In this document: positions 50,662 to 62,325 of the stretch, piece after piece | Numbering within the stretch: the stretch's first letter is position 1 | Layout: every line of letters starts with the position of its first letter | DNA from: Lucifuga dentata | Taxonomy: Eukaryota; Chordata; Actinopteri; Ophidiiformes; Bythitidae | Direction of reading: 5' to 3' | DNA length: 64,000 nt | Assembly: GCA_014773175.1 (NCBI GenBank) | Contig: VXCM01005740.1 | Coordinates: 1-64,000, forward strand | Notes under the pieces: generated by a model | Told to the model about the DNA's origin: nothing | Databases searched by the model: none | What the model saw: only the letters and a program-made list of their open reading frames with translations | Position numbers and translations under genes: made by a program

Positions 50662-51267
50662 CTGCATTTCCTGCATAGTGCTCAGCCTCGTAATTTTCCC
50701 CGTAGCAGAACTGTGTCCAACTCCAGCACCATCCACTGCAGCTCCAGGGATTGTACCATCTCCCCTTTCCTCTTGGCTGAACCCACCTGGCAGCTCCTGT
50801 CCCGTCATGTCTACTCCCACTACCTCTCCGCTGTCCTTCTGGATTGGGCCCTGTGTCTGTCCCTGATCAGATTGCTGATGTCCAAATGTTCCGCTGTCCT
50901 GTCCCCCATGGCACTCCTGACACCCGCTTTTCAGCTTGTTGACCACCTTCTTCAGACTTTGCAGCTCCTTCATTGTCTTCTCCAGAAGCTTGACCTGCTT
51001 GGGCAGCTGGATGGTGAGGGGAGGCAGGGTAAGCTGGTAGGGGCAGTCCTCCCCTTCGTCTGCCCCGGAGCTCCTGCACTGGCCTGAAGGTCTCAGCTTC
51101 ACGGGACAGGAGGCTGGGGTGCCAGAATCAGATCCCAAAGTGTTCGGTCCTTGAGCATCCCATGTCTGTTGTTGGTTCACGGCAAAGTCCACAGCCTGGC
51201 TGGTTTGTGGCACCAAGGTTGCTGTCAGCAGGAGACCAGCACAAATGCAAAGCACTATTGTTCTCAT
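50662..51267 (-). CDS. fgl2: fgl2 coding exon 1: signal peptide, cysteine region, first coiled coil
   Basis: 202 codons from ATG (51267) to GAAATGCAG followed by GTAAGA, phase 0. Residues 1-25 are a signal peptide (MRTIVLCICAGLLLTATLVP). Cysteines follow in ASCPVKL, GQC and EDCPYQL, then the FGL2 signature LPPLTIQLPKQ, a heptad segment (LLEKTMKELQSLKKVVNKL) and CQEC. The rest (about residues 122-190) is a Gly/Gln/Asp-rich linker longer than in mammals and probably disordered. Confidence 0.92.
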
Positions 51268-53084
51268 TTTGTTTTTTGCACGAGATGTGTAAAAGGGAAC
51301 TAAGTGTGTCTCAAGTCAAAGAGTGATTCCAGCTGCCAGTGATGTGAACTCAAAGAGTATGTGAAAGCAAATAGCAGCACTCGTGTGTGTGTATGTCTCT
51401 GCCCACAGCTATGCGTATGTGAATATGTGTCAAGTAAGCTATTGGTTGAAGAGTGTGTGTGTATGAGCGCAGCCTGCAGGAGAGAGCGAGCGCAGGGAAC
51501 TGCTGCTGCTTCAGATAGCTGTGTCATTAATATCAGAACTGAGAGAGGGAGGGAGGAGGAGAGAGGCAGAGGAAGAGATGGGAGAGAGAGAGAGAGAGAG
51601 NGGGTGCTGAGTTTGAGAGGATGGGAGGGGTAGCACTATTGCGTAATTCAAAACACAATATCAGCAGCATGGTGAAAAACTAGAGAGATAGAGACAGATT
51701 ATTGGAGATAGGGAGGGAGAAAGAGAGAGGGGGAGGATGAGGGGGATGGTAGGAGACAGAAAAAGGTTGGTCCTTTGGCTGCCTTGTCTGCAGTCAGTGC
51801 ACAGGGTTATCTGGAAATAAGTCACCTCATTTCCCTGAAGAAAGAAATGACTCAGTTCACAGGAAGTACCAACGTTTCTGATGTTTGTTCCTTGTTTCTT
51901 TTTCCACACTGTTATTTTTTCTGGTTTTCATTCTCTTCGAAATGAAAATGCTTCATCCAGCTCAGGATCCAAAGTGTTACTGTAACAACGAGTCAGTTCC
52001 ACGAGTCAGTGTTCAGGTCCAAATTAGTCACAGGTGGGCACAGTAACTGTGAAATCTGTGGCCGGGCAGCAGCAGCAAAGGGAAAGATTTGTTTCAGCTA
52101 TTAAAATAAGTTGCTTTTCCTATTTATTCCTGCTTCTTCTAGCTTAAAATGTTCAAATTAACTATCATCATAAGAATAATTGGGAGTATCCTGAACTCCC
52201 CAGTCCCAATTCACACATATCTGTATCAGCATAACTGAAAAGTGACTTCATCAGCAATATCATCCTGAAATGATTTATTTAGCTTGTATGGATACAATGG
52301 ATGCAAACAGAACAGACGAAGTCTTTTTGAATAAACAATAAATTTCTTTTTGCATATAATGGTCATGTGGTGCTGTATGTATGTGGTTTTTAGATCGTTA
52401 TATTGGAATCTCACCCATACTTTCCCAGACACATTATTCATGCACTAAGCAATTTCTGAGAGCAATTAATAATACTTTTTAAGCCGTATAAGCTATTAAA
52501 ATTGATTGTCTGCTTTGCAGAGTAAACAGTCCTGGCTTTGAATCCTCACAGGGTCTTGAAAAAGTTACAGTCTGGATGTTACCCAACTTACACATCCATT
52601 AACTTGGCACTGTTTATTTGTGCGTGAGGGACAAAGCCATTGTTTCAATGTGCCAACAGCGCAATATATAAACACATGTCATTCATATCCACAGCTCAAG
52701 CCATTAAATGTGATGTATTTTCCTCCGGCAGCATCAGATGTCTCATTCTCGTGTCATACTTTAGGGAAGTGACACTTCCTGATAATTGATTTCATCAGAA
52801 GTGGCTCTTATCCCTGACAGAAGAAAAGTCCAGGAAACAAAAAAAAAATAAATAAATGAAAAAAAAAAAACAGCACTGCAAAATATCATAGAAAGTGATT
52901 CAGTCTGGCTGTGGGCTTAACCCAATTCCACACAGGACATGAAAGTAGAGAAACAACACAGTGAGAGATGGTGATTCTCTCTAACACACAGTGGAATGCA
53001 GTGGTGTGTCTCGTAGCGGTGGTCATTATTTTTGTCCCCGAGCTTCCAGAGTAATACAGCCCAGTTTCTTTTTGTTACAAACAA

Positions 53085-53115
53085 AGAAAAAAAAAAAANA
53101 AAAAAAAAAAAAACA
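53085..53115. repeat. Poly-A tract with a gap
   Basis: A-run on both sides of N at 53099. True length unresolved. Confidence 0.9.
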
Positions 53116-54166
53116 AAAAAGCTGCATGACACAGTCACATTACGGGAAGGCTTTGGTTATGTTCTGCAGTAACAGATGCATCACATGCTTGCTTGCCACG
53201 GTTTTGCGTGCACGTTTGTGTGTTTGTGTGTGCTACATAGGTGGACAGGTATGTTTCCATGCACATCAACATCTTTGAACGTTTGCCTCTATCTCGCTTC
53301 AAAAATGGTCTGCCACATGTGAGCCTCAAGCAGCCCAATAAAGGCCTCTCATACCTCACAGAGCTGAAGATAAGTCATGGCACCAGAATTAAAGAGATTG
53401 CTCAAACTGCTTCAAGCTGCTTTTCTCTCGATAAATAACCAGGCTATAGCCAGGATATCCGTCACATCCCAAAACCATGGATGTGTCATTTTCTTAAGTC
53501 TCATATTCAGCCTTAAACTTAAATTTTTTCTCTAACAAGATGAAATTCTACATCGGGATGAGATAACTTCCCATATAGCTCAATTTTAGATGTACTAATT
53601 TGATTAAAGTTGAATGAATTTCTGATCTTTAAGACATCGCTTCAGGTCAGATGACTGAGTTAACTTTTCAAGGCGTAACTATATTTTGAGCACAGATCAT
53701 CAATTACTAGTAAAGTATTTGGCTGATGGTGATGTGACCTTGGGTGTCTACTAATGCACAAAAACACCTGAATAAATCATATTAACCAGAGCCCTAATCT
53801 ACATCATCAATACCTGCGTCCTTTCAGCCCTTGAAACATGACTGGGCAGCTGCTTTTGACAATAGCCAGAAAAATAATAAAATAGAATACATCTAAAATG
53901 CATCTATCCCTAATGTTTACCAGCTTTATTTTTTTACTGCAGTAGAAGTCAGGGGAGATATCCTTCTGTGTGTGTGTGCGCATGCTATCAGAGTGTGTGT
54001 GCTTGTGTTCAGTGCCGTTAGATTACCTGCTACACAGTACGACCTGAGATATCCTCAGTCCTGCAGCTCTTTGATACCGACAAGGCTATCCCTCATTACT
54101 CCCCACTGTACCAACCTGGTTCTGAAGATAAGAAGGGAACAGCACCTGTCCTCTCTTCTATCATTG

Positions 54167-54167
<1 letters not shown>

Positions 54168-54199
<32 letters not shown>

Positions 54200-54200
54200 C
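54168..54200. repeat. (CA)n microsatellite
   Basis: CA run followed by ACGC repeats and an N at 54226, in the ccdc146 intron upstream of the minisatellite. Confidence 0.9.
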
Positions 54201-54269
54201 ACGCACGCACGCACACAAAACTATCNTGCCGTGCCCCCCAAAAATAAGATGCCATTGACCCGATAGGGA

Positions 54270-54830
54270 GTGTATCTATGTTCCCAGGGTGCTCTGTTCT
54301 CTGGGTCCTATGTTGTAGGGTCCTATGTTTGTAGGGTCCTATGTTCCCAGGGTCCTATGTTCCCAGGGTCCTATGTTCCTAGGGTCCTATGTTCGCAAGG
54401 TCCTATGTTCCCAGGGTCCTATGTTCCTAGGATCCTATGTTCCCAGGGTCCCAGGGTCCTATGTTCCCAGAGTCCTATGTTCCTAGATCCTATGTTCCCA
54501 GGGTTCTCTGGGAACCTGTTCCCTAGGATCCTATGTTCCCAGGGTCCTATGTTCCTAGGATCCTATGTTCCCAGGGTCCTATGTTCCTAGGGTCCTCTGT
54601 TCCCAGGGTCCTATGTTCCTAGGATTCTATGTTCCCAGGGTCCTATGTTCCTAGGGCCCTGTCCCAGGGTTCCCAGGGTCCTATGTTCCCCAGTTCGATA
54701 TCTGTTAACACACATTAAGTGTGTGTTAACCCTAGCCCTAACCCATAATGTGCTCTATTGTGCTATGTAGAGCTGGGGAACATAGGACCCTGGGAACATA
54801 GGAATACCGTGACCTGATATCTGGTTTGTT
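54270..54830. mobile_element. Element carrying a 16 bp minisatellite
   Basis: An array of roughly two dozen units alternating GGGTCCTATGTTCCCA and GGATCCTATGTTCCTA (54283-54690). It is followed by a unique part (ATGTGCTCTATTGTGCTATG) and then inverted units (GGGGAACATAGGACCCTGGG, to about 54815). The inverted copy at the far end suggests a fold-back or MITE-like element whose terminal unit has been amplified. A relative without the array lies at 12285-12395. Confidence 0.8.
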
Positions 54831-55896
54831 TGTCTTTGTAGCTGTGTATTTCTTTCCCTTCAAGTTTTTTTTTTTTTTTTTTCAGGGTGAAGAGTATATG
54901 AATCTGTAGCTAGTTACTATGATATGTGGGCCATTTTCCAAGATGTTTTCTCCTCCTTTTGAGATTGCAGAGCTTGGTGATAAGGCGTTCTGATACAGTG
55001 ATATCAGCTGATGTATCCTGTTTACAGGCATCAGAGAGTTGGGCTTTGTTGTAGTCCATCATTCTCGATGTTGGCTATTCCAGACAAATATAAAATTGGT
55101 TTTTCTTACAACAGTAATGGAAATTTCAGCAGACCACAGTAGAAATAGAGGCGGTTTTGTCAAAAAAGTTGCGACTGTTATGACATTTGGAACTCTTTTT
55201 TGAATTGGTGGTGATTTAGTTTTCGACTTCTGAAACTTAATTTTCTGCTAAATGATATTACGCCCAAAGCGCTTACTGGTCAGAATTGTGTGTGTTTCCG
55301 AGCAATACTGGCATATTGAATATTCTGTTGAGAAAAGATGGAGACAAGAGATTTCCACGACCTAGGATATTCTATTAATATCTTAGATCTTATATGGGCA
55401 CCTCTGGGTCAGATCAGGAATTTGAAAGAGCAAACATACAGTATTTCAGCGGCATTCCAAACCAATGTATTAGTTCCACATCTCTGTTGTTGGTCAAAGC
55501 TGGCTCATCTGTTAGCCAGAGAATGTGCTGCAGTTCATTATAGCCTGCAGAGTCCATTTTGCCATGTTCAGTAGCAAACACATTGAACTGAACCAAATAG
55601 TTTAGGGCTAATGTAAGATCTGGCTGTAGCTCCTTTGTTCAGTTGTGGGTCATTGCCATAAAAGTAATTTGTATCTCAGCCATCACTCGTATGCTGACAG
55701 AATTAAGATAAGAATCATTTTTCTACTCTGTACTATGCAAGATACTACTAAATATATCTTATTAGCACAGGTAAGCATTGAGCAATAAGCATCTTTTTGC
55801 ATGTAAAGAATCATTTGGGAGGTTATGTTAAAGGAAATCCCTAACACTTAATTCCACGTCCTTACGATGGGTAATATTCCTGTTTTTACACTCTAG

Positions 55897-55979
55897 CTGT
55901 TGTCCGCGGGAAAAATCAGCGCAAGCAAAGCAGCCAAATTGAAGACAAGCTACAAGATACTCCAAGACACTCTAAAGAG
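55897..55979 (+). CDS. ccdc146: ccdc146 coding exon 2
   Basis: Acceptor TGTTTTTACACTCTAG, then LLSAGKISASKAAKLKTSYK and ILQDTLK, ending AAAGAG followed by GTATGC (phase 2). Corresponds to the LHELHAMGKLPGTR segment of human CCDC146, where the coiled-coil part begins. Confidence 0.85.
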
Positions 55980-56518
55980 GTATGCTTCCTGTTTTCCTGA
56001 ATGCAATACTCTCAGATGTGTGCATATTTTAGAGCAAAGATGCTCAGAGGACACCAGGCCATGTTCATCTTTCTGATAGCAACAATCTGCCCTGCTGAAG
56101 TGTTTTCCAAAGGAACCAGACTCCTGTTCTCATAGTCGTAGGAAAACATGGATGTGATTTCTATGATGTTATACTTTGTGTTGCTACTCCTTATCATTTA
56201 TGCAGCCACAAAAAAAAAATCTAAATTTGAGCAAAGGGTGACTTGACTGCGAGACACCTATCAATCAAACATATCAAAACGTACCATTTTAAGCCTAAAT
56301 TTTACGTTAACATGCCATTTATTCTTTCTTGCTGTCAAGACACTGTATGGAAGAAAAAAAAACTTATTAGACATTATATTCCCATTTGAAAACTAAAATT
56401 CTATTGCCTAGCAGCTAGAGGTAGTAATATTCATTACACCCCACAATACGACAGCATTGAACAAAACAAAAAAACATAGAGTATGTACCGCTGATTTTTT
56501 TAATGCATAGAGACTTAA

Positions 56519-57093
56519 AGGACCATACTGTCAATTTTGCATGTTTGAGCCTAATATATTCAATTTTCATACATGTTATGTTACTGACAATCATTTCCCA
56601 AAGGATAAAACTGTATTTCAGCTTTTCTGATATTTTGTAAAATCTCTTAATCTTTCAAAATCAAATATTCAAGTGATACACCCACCTTCAAAACTGATGT
56701 TTCTCCTGCTAATAGTTACGCAAAATTATGAAGTCACAGTCGTTTAAATTCTTCCATAAACACAGGTCTTCTTTTGGGACTGTATTCCCCGATGGAGACT
56801 TACATTCACTCTATGCTTTTTATTGCACTTAAATGCTAAAATTGAATAACTTCGAAAAAAAAAAAACCTGAATACACGTCTTGTTGGTGATGATGGGTTA
56901 CCTATCCCAAGAACATTTCAAGTATCAACAAGTTGATTTTAATAGCGTACCAGAATGAATTGAAACCAATGGCAGTCTGGAAGGTAGGAAAAACAATTTT
57001 AATTCACTGTTCCAGTAGCATGCTTTGGGAAATGATTGTCACTATGAAAATTGAATATTAGGCTCAAACATGCAAAATGGGTGGTATGGTCCT
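56519..57093 (-). mobile_element. TTAA MITE copy 5
   Basis: Full-length copy after TTAA (56515-56518). The right flank is TTAT, a one-base change. Orientation is opposite to the 36.6 kb copy. Lies in the ccdc146 intron between coding exons 2 and 3. Confidence 0.88.
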
Positions 57094-57303
57094 TTATAAG
57101 TAGTGGGACTCAAAATGTGAGTTTGTCATGAGGGTGAAGGATTTATTCCTTTGGAGCATGAACACCACAACAGAAATATCTTGTCTGCAGCACTAATGTT
57201 TTGGCGTGAGGATCATGCTCAAGTACCCAAAATAGAAAGGGTTCAACCTCTGCAGAGCGCGATTCTGTATTACTGGATGCAATTTAATCGATTCACCCAA
57301 CAG

Positions 57304-57519
57304 TACTCAAGATTCTGAGATCCAGCTCCTAGGAGAGGCCAAGAGGTGTCGCGCTGAGCTCCAGATGCTCCAGGTGGAGGTGCAGAAGATGGAGGAGCAG
57401 AGCACCTCTGAGGAGCCCGACACCGAGGTCAGCAAACTGAGGAAGCAGCTTCTCCAGGCCTCCAATGAACTGAAAGCAGCCGACAATGCAGAGTACAAGA
57501 CACAATATGAACTAGAGTG
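57304..57519 (+). CDS. ccdc146: ccdc146 coding exon 3
   Basis: Acceptor TTCACCCAACAG. The first T completes a Ser codon, giving STQDSEIQLLGEAKRCRAEL, VEVQKMEEQ, EVSKLRKQLLQASNELK and YKTQYELE. The donor is TAGAGTG followed by GTGAGA (phase 2). Strong heptad pattern; this is the most clearly conserved exon. Confidence 0.9.
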
Positions 57520-57845
57520 GTGAGATGCATACACACCCACACACACACACACAGACACACACGTGCGTAATTGTTATATTCATTCATTATTACAAACATT
57601 AAAAACATTAAAACTACAGGAAGCGTCTACCTGAGCAAATCCCCCAGAGCGGTTTCACATTCGGTCTTTTAACTGTTTTTCGAAGATTTAAAAACTTTAA
57701 TGAGAGAAAAAATTATTCTTATGATATGATATTTCGCTTTAACAGCCAGATGCACCGCGAGCCACGAAGAACCCAAGAGACCCAAGTGAGAACAAACACG
57801 ATGCAAAGTGGAGCGGCAAAGAGAGAAGCTGCTACGCCATATTAG

Positions 57846-57847
<2 letters not shown>

Positions 57848-57888
<41 letters not shown>

Positions 57889-57977
57889 ATATATACACTC
57901 ACACAGATATGTAGTAAAGGACCAAAAGATAGCATCCTTGCAAGTTTTTACTAACCTGAAAGGGAGGTAAAGGCAAG

Positions 57978-58030
<53 letters not shown>
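57848..58030. repeat. Paired (CA)n microsatellites
   Basis: CA tracts at 57848-57886 and 57982-58030 in the ccdc146 intron between coding exons 3 and 4, with a shorter CA-rich tract at about 57532-57562. Confidence 0.95.
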
Positions 58031-58032
<2 letters not shown>

Positions 58033-59939
58033 TACACAGTACAGCATAGTTGTTTTGTACATCTGAAAGTAATAATAAGGGTTTTAATGGTATTTTTTGT
58101 GTCATCGCTGTGAACTGAGGTCATTTCATTGGAAATGTTGGTGTTCCAATTCATCCTTCAAATACCAAGTTCAAGTGCTTTTCTGTCTTTTTTTTTGTTC
58201 TAAATATACCATGTTTACCAGTCTGAGCTCTCTTTGCCATATTTGACGTCATTCCTGCAGCCCTTTCCTCTTCCTCTCCTCGTTTTTCAATCAAATACTT
58301 TCCGCTTACTCCCATGAGTGCGTTTTGTTCGTCATTTGCAGTTTTTCTCTTTTCTGCTACAGGTTTCTCTTTTTCTTCCCTCCTTCACTCATCACGACTA
58401 TCGGGGAGTCCAAAGGGTCAAACACACCCACAGAAATGGAAAAAAAACAAAATCACTCAGGTCTCTAGCTGTCCTCTTTACACAAACTCTAGTTTTCAAG
58501 GGCCAAAGCGAGGTTATCAGAAACATTGCTTAGCAACATGACAACATAAAGGCTCAAGGCTGCCTCTCAAATTTTTATTTTAATCCCAGAAAATCTGGAT
58601 CCGTATGAAGGCACACATAACAAAAAGCAACCACATTCTGCAATGTATTGCCAGATTCTTTTATCATTCAAGTAAAGGAAGCAGTTACAAAATGTTGTGT
58701 TAAATCTTGTTAGAATAATACTCAACAGCTTAACAGACTTTTAAGCTTTTCCTCAGCTGTCTTTTTGCCATTATCTCTGGGGAGCTGCGTTTGACTCTGG
58801 ATCGTCTCAGTGGCATTAAACGTACCCACAGCGCAGAAACCCACCACCATATTACAATGATATGATCCGTTCAACGCAGCGTGTCTATGCGGAGCACACA
58901 TACTGAGGCAGAGAGTTGTAGGCCCTGCAGTAATTGAAATATTAAATGAAAACCACTTACAGAGCATTCTCTGAGGATGCGGTAATAGAGAGCATTAGAG
59001 ACTGAGCGCGCACATTCTGCATGACAGCTTTTGGTGAGGGTATCTGCTCTTTTGTTGTTTCTTTGTCTCCTCTGCCACCTCTTTAATGTGTCTTATCTTA
59101 TCTTGTTTTACACCCCATGTCATCCTGTCTCGCTCTTCCTCTTGTCACATCACCCCCTCCAGCCTTCCCCTCCCTCTCCTTCTTGTTTTCCTTCTTGTCT
59201 CTCTCCAGCTCCCCTCTCTCTTTCGTCCAAATGGCCACAGCCAGCAGTCTGCATATGACAGGCAGATGCTCGCCATGCAAATACTGCGCCTCAAAAAAAA
59301 AAAAAAAAAAAAGCTGTTGCCTCCTTTATCCTCAGCCAAACAGATACACAGGAATTCAGCACTTTTTCCAGTCACATATTTTAGCATTCATACAGTTTTC
59401 CACGTATATCAGTTTATATCCAGCTTGTCAACTTGTCAGGGAGATTAATATTTTTCACCTTGTGAAACATTGAGCTGCAGGCAATATGCTATTGTAAGGT
59501 TTTGGGTTTTTTTTTCCCCGACAGGGCTCTCTTAAAATGATTTCATACAAACTTTAATCAACTGCTCAAAAAAGCGTCTGCCGTAAGGAGATGAAAAATT
59601 CATAGAAATATGGTTGTATATGATGCGTTATACAGTGTTGAGTATCTGTTGGCTCTTTTTATGTACGAGAAGCTTTTATGTAGCTACAATACATTGGTGC
59701 TTTTCTCAGGTAGCACACAGAAAATTTATTCTTCACTTCCAATTAGTAGAAAACTGTCACTGGAAGTAATTCAGAACTTTTAACGTGTCTTTTTTAAATT
59801 TTTATCTTTTAAACCAAAGTGAGAATGTATTTGTTATCGGTACAATTGACTGGCAGAAACTTAATCACTGTTTCCTCGTATCAGTGACTCTTTCTGTTTA
59901 ACCAGGAACTGAAACCAAACACAAAGTACTCTGACATAT

Positions 59940-59972
59940 CTCCTCTCCTCTCCTCTCCTCTCCTCTCCACAG
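59940..59972 (+). repeat. (TCCTC)n pentamer forming a ccdc146 splice acceptor tract
   Basis: About six TCCTC units end in TCCACAG directly at coding exon 4, so the pyrimidine tract is a microsatellite. Confidence 0.9.
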
Positions 59973-60030
59973 TCTCTGGAAAGAGAAGCAGTATCTGGAG
60001 AGAGAGATTCAGGAGCAGCCTAAACCTGAC
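59973..60030 (+). CDS. ccdc146: ccdc146 coding exon 4
   Basis: 58 bases: T completes a Cys codon, then LWKEKQYLEREIQEQPKPD and the donor GACGTAAGT, phase 0. Short exon; supported by perfect splice sites, phase continuity and the coiled-coil character of flanking exons. Confidence 0.8.
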
Positions 60031-60442
60031 GTAAGTTCATGGTTGCATTATCCACGTCGAGGTTTAGGGTTTTTACTCTAAGCCTCCAACCAGATTTAAT
60101 CCCTCCGGCGTCTCATTGGCTGTTTTCAGGACAGTTTCAAGCAGTGTAAAGCGGCAAAGGAGTTGAACATCAAATAAACACTTTTAATCATTTTAATCCT
60201 TATTATAGATGTAAAGAGGTTTTCTAATCCATTGTAATCAAAAGAAAATTAAGTCATATATTATTTTGGAGTGATTCAAAATACTTCATATCATAAAATA
60301 TACTGTCACAGTACAGACAGTAGACAGAGATGGAGGCCTCGTCATCTTCTCCCATTACTACTCAAAGGATACTATGCAATATTACTCATACTATATAATA
60401 ACAGACATGATTCTCTGCTAAAAGCCTTTTAAGTCACATTAA

Positions 60443-61478
60443 AGGACGATACCACCCATTTGCATTTTATACATGTAAGGTTACTGATCATTTCCCAAAG
60501 CATACTACTGGAATGGTGAATTAAAAATTTTTTCCAGACTGCAGTTGGTTTCAGTTCATTGTGGTACGCTATTAAAATCAACTTCTTGGTACTTGAAATG
60601 TTCTTGGGATAGTAATCCATCATCGCCAACAAGACTTGTATTCAAGGTTTTTTTTTTTTAGAAGTTTCGTAATTTTAGTGCTTAAGCGCAATAAAAAGCG
60701 CGGAGTGAATCTATGTCTCCACCTGTCACAGTTCTGCATGTCTGGTCAGCCACTCACCTGCCATTTCTGCCCGCCTGGTCTTCTGTTCCTCACCTCCGTT
60801 CATCAGCCTGATTCATTTCAGGTTTGGACGCTGTCACCAATTAGCACCAATCAAGCATGGATTTAAACCCCAGTCTCACACTCACCCTTTGCCAGATTGT
60901 TCTTAGCTATCCTCGATGCAAGACTCTCCAGCGTTTGTTTGTGGACTGACATTCTGTTACCGACTCAGCCTGTCTTGGACTATTCTGCTCGTCGCCCCCC
61001 TGGTTATCACTTCTGCCTTCTGTCCCCGACTCCGATTCCAGTCTCTGCGTTTGGACTCTTTGTTTGACTGTGTCAGTGTAGGCACTTTGTCCTGCCAGTT
61101 TTTCTGCCTGCCTCTGTGTTGGACTGAGAGCTCTATTAAAGAACTTTACTTGTCGGAGTTGTACTGTGTGCTGCATTTGGGTCCAAACCCCACCCGTCAC
61201 ACCACCGGGGAATATAGTTCCAAAAGAAGACCTGTGTTTATTGAACAATTTAAAGGACAGTGACTTCATAAGGCTGCGGAACTATTAGCAGGCGAAATAT
61301 CGATTTTTATGGCGGGTGTATCGCTTAAATATTTGATTTTGAAAGATTAAGAGATTTTGCAAAATATCAGGAAAGCTGAAATCCAGTTTTATCCTTTGGG
61401 AAATGAGTGTCAGTAACCTCCTGTGTATAAAAATTGAATATATGAGGCACAAACACACAAAATGGGTGGTATGATCCT
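60443..61478 (+). mobile_element. TTAA MITE copy 6, split by a solo LTR
   Basis: Flanked by TTAA at 60439-60442 and 61479-61482. The left part (to 60718) and right part (from 61207) follow the 36.6 kb copy in the same orientation; the LTR at 60724-61201 interrupts it. Confidence 0.88.
60724..61201 (+). mobile_element. Solo LTR, Ty3/gypsy-like
   Basis: 478 bp starting TGTCACAG and ending CCCGTCACA, with the 5 bp duplication CCACC on both sides (60719-60723 and 61202-61206). TG...CA ends, a 5 bp target duplication and an internal polyadenylation-like ATTAAA before TGCTGCATTTGGGTCC fit fish gypsy LTRs. No internal retroelement genes accompany it, so it is the product of LTR-LTR recombination. 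Long open frames on both strands are incidental. Confidence 0.82.
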
Positions 61479-62242
61479 TTAAAAGGAAATCGACTTAAAA
61501 ATGGAATTATTCAGTTATTATATTAGAATCCCAATATCTACTTACTCAACTGTTTTACATTTAATTTGTATTATTGTGAACAGCAGCATGGTGACTCCAC
61601 ATTCCTGCAGTGGCCCTATAGGTTCAGTGTTACAGCAATAAATCTGACTGCGTTTTGCTGTTTGGGGGTCATTTGATGGGCTGTCCTGGGCAGCAGTGAT
61701 TCCAAAAGTAAAGTTTTCTTTTCCTTTTTTTTTCATGTTAGGTGAGCGGCTGTTTAATTGCTTCCAAGTCTTGCATGAGAATGAACCATTGTTGTTATTC
61801 GTCAATGCAAACACTCAAAAAAAATATTGTGTTTAAAGAAATTTTGTTCACTGAAAAAAAAAAAGTAAAAGTTACAACATTATACTGGAAATAACTTCAG
61901 GGGCATTCAAGTAAATTTTCATTGTTATTTAAACTGTGTGTCACATTAGACCTCACAGCATGAAGTGCGTGCCTAGGGAAGTAGTTTGAACTCTCTTTCT
62001 CTCTCTCTTTCTCTCACTCAGTCTCCTTCTCTTTCTCTCTACCTTTCTAAATCAAGCATGAAAGCAGAGGAAACGCCGTGGAACCGATTCTAATATTTGG
62101 AACAGGCGCTGAGACAAAAACACACAAAATAAGCGATGTTTATTTTGGCGTGTGCAATGTGAGCTCAGTCAAATTTTCATCATTCACCCAAAAGCCTTGT
62201 GATCAGGTGATCTAATATTCATGCCGCTGGTGGGTCCTACAG

Positions 62243-62325
62243 GAGCTGGAGAGTAGAATGAAGGCCTTGCAGGAGAAATACGAGGATCTGAGCAAAGAGG
62301 TGCTCCAGAGGCAGCTGGAAGTCAG
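62243..62325 (+). CDS. ccdc146: ccdc146 coding exon 5
   Basis: Acceptor GGGTCCTACAG, then ELESRMKALQEKYEDLSKEV and LQRQLEV, ending GTCAG followed by GTATTT (phase 2). Typical coiled coil. Confidence 0.85.

Larger units (their letters stand above)
43799..51267 (-). other. fgl2: fgl2 gene (fibroleukin), complete, five coding exons
   Basis: Five minus-strand exons (606, 205, 220, 171 and 316 coding bases) join with consistent phases into 505 residues plus stop. FGL2 is a secreted, disulfide-linked oligomer with an N-terminal coiled coil and a C-terminal fibrinogen-related domain. In mammals it acts as a membrane prothrombinase and as a soluble immune regulator. Diagnostic features are DCPYQLTLPPLTIQLPKQ, coiled-coil heptads, and the FRED (residues about 275-505). 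It is about 65 residues longer than human FGL2, mostly in a Gly/Gln-rich linker. The gene lies entirely inside the first coding intron of ccdc146. Human FGL2 has two exons; here the FRED is split over three. Confidence 0.92.

Noticed and set aside
54270..54590. 106-codon ORF of repeated SQGPMFPG-like units
   Set aside because: Translation of the 16 bp minisatellite; no independent coding signal.
54283..54690. Short direct repeats resembling a CRISPR array
   Set aside because: Contiguous 16 bp units with no spacers, in vertebrate DNA; a minisatellite.
57747..57791. Candidate extra ccdc146 exon (AG-bounded CCAGATGCACCGCGAG...)
   Set aside because: No convincing donor and the product is not coiled coil. 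Exons 3 and 4 already join in phase without it.
60907..61269. Overlapping 115-120 codon ORFs on both strands
   Set aside because: They lie almost wholly inside the solo LTR and have no protein similarity that I recognise.
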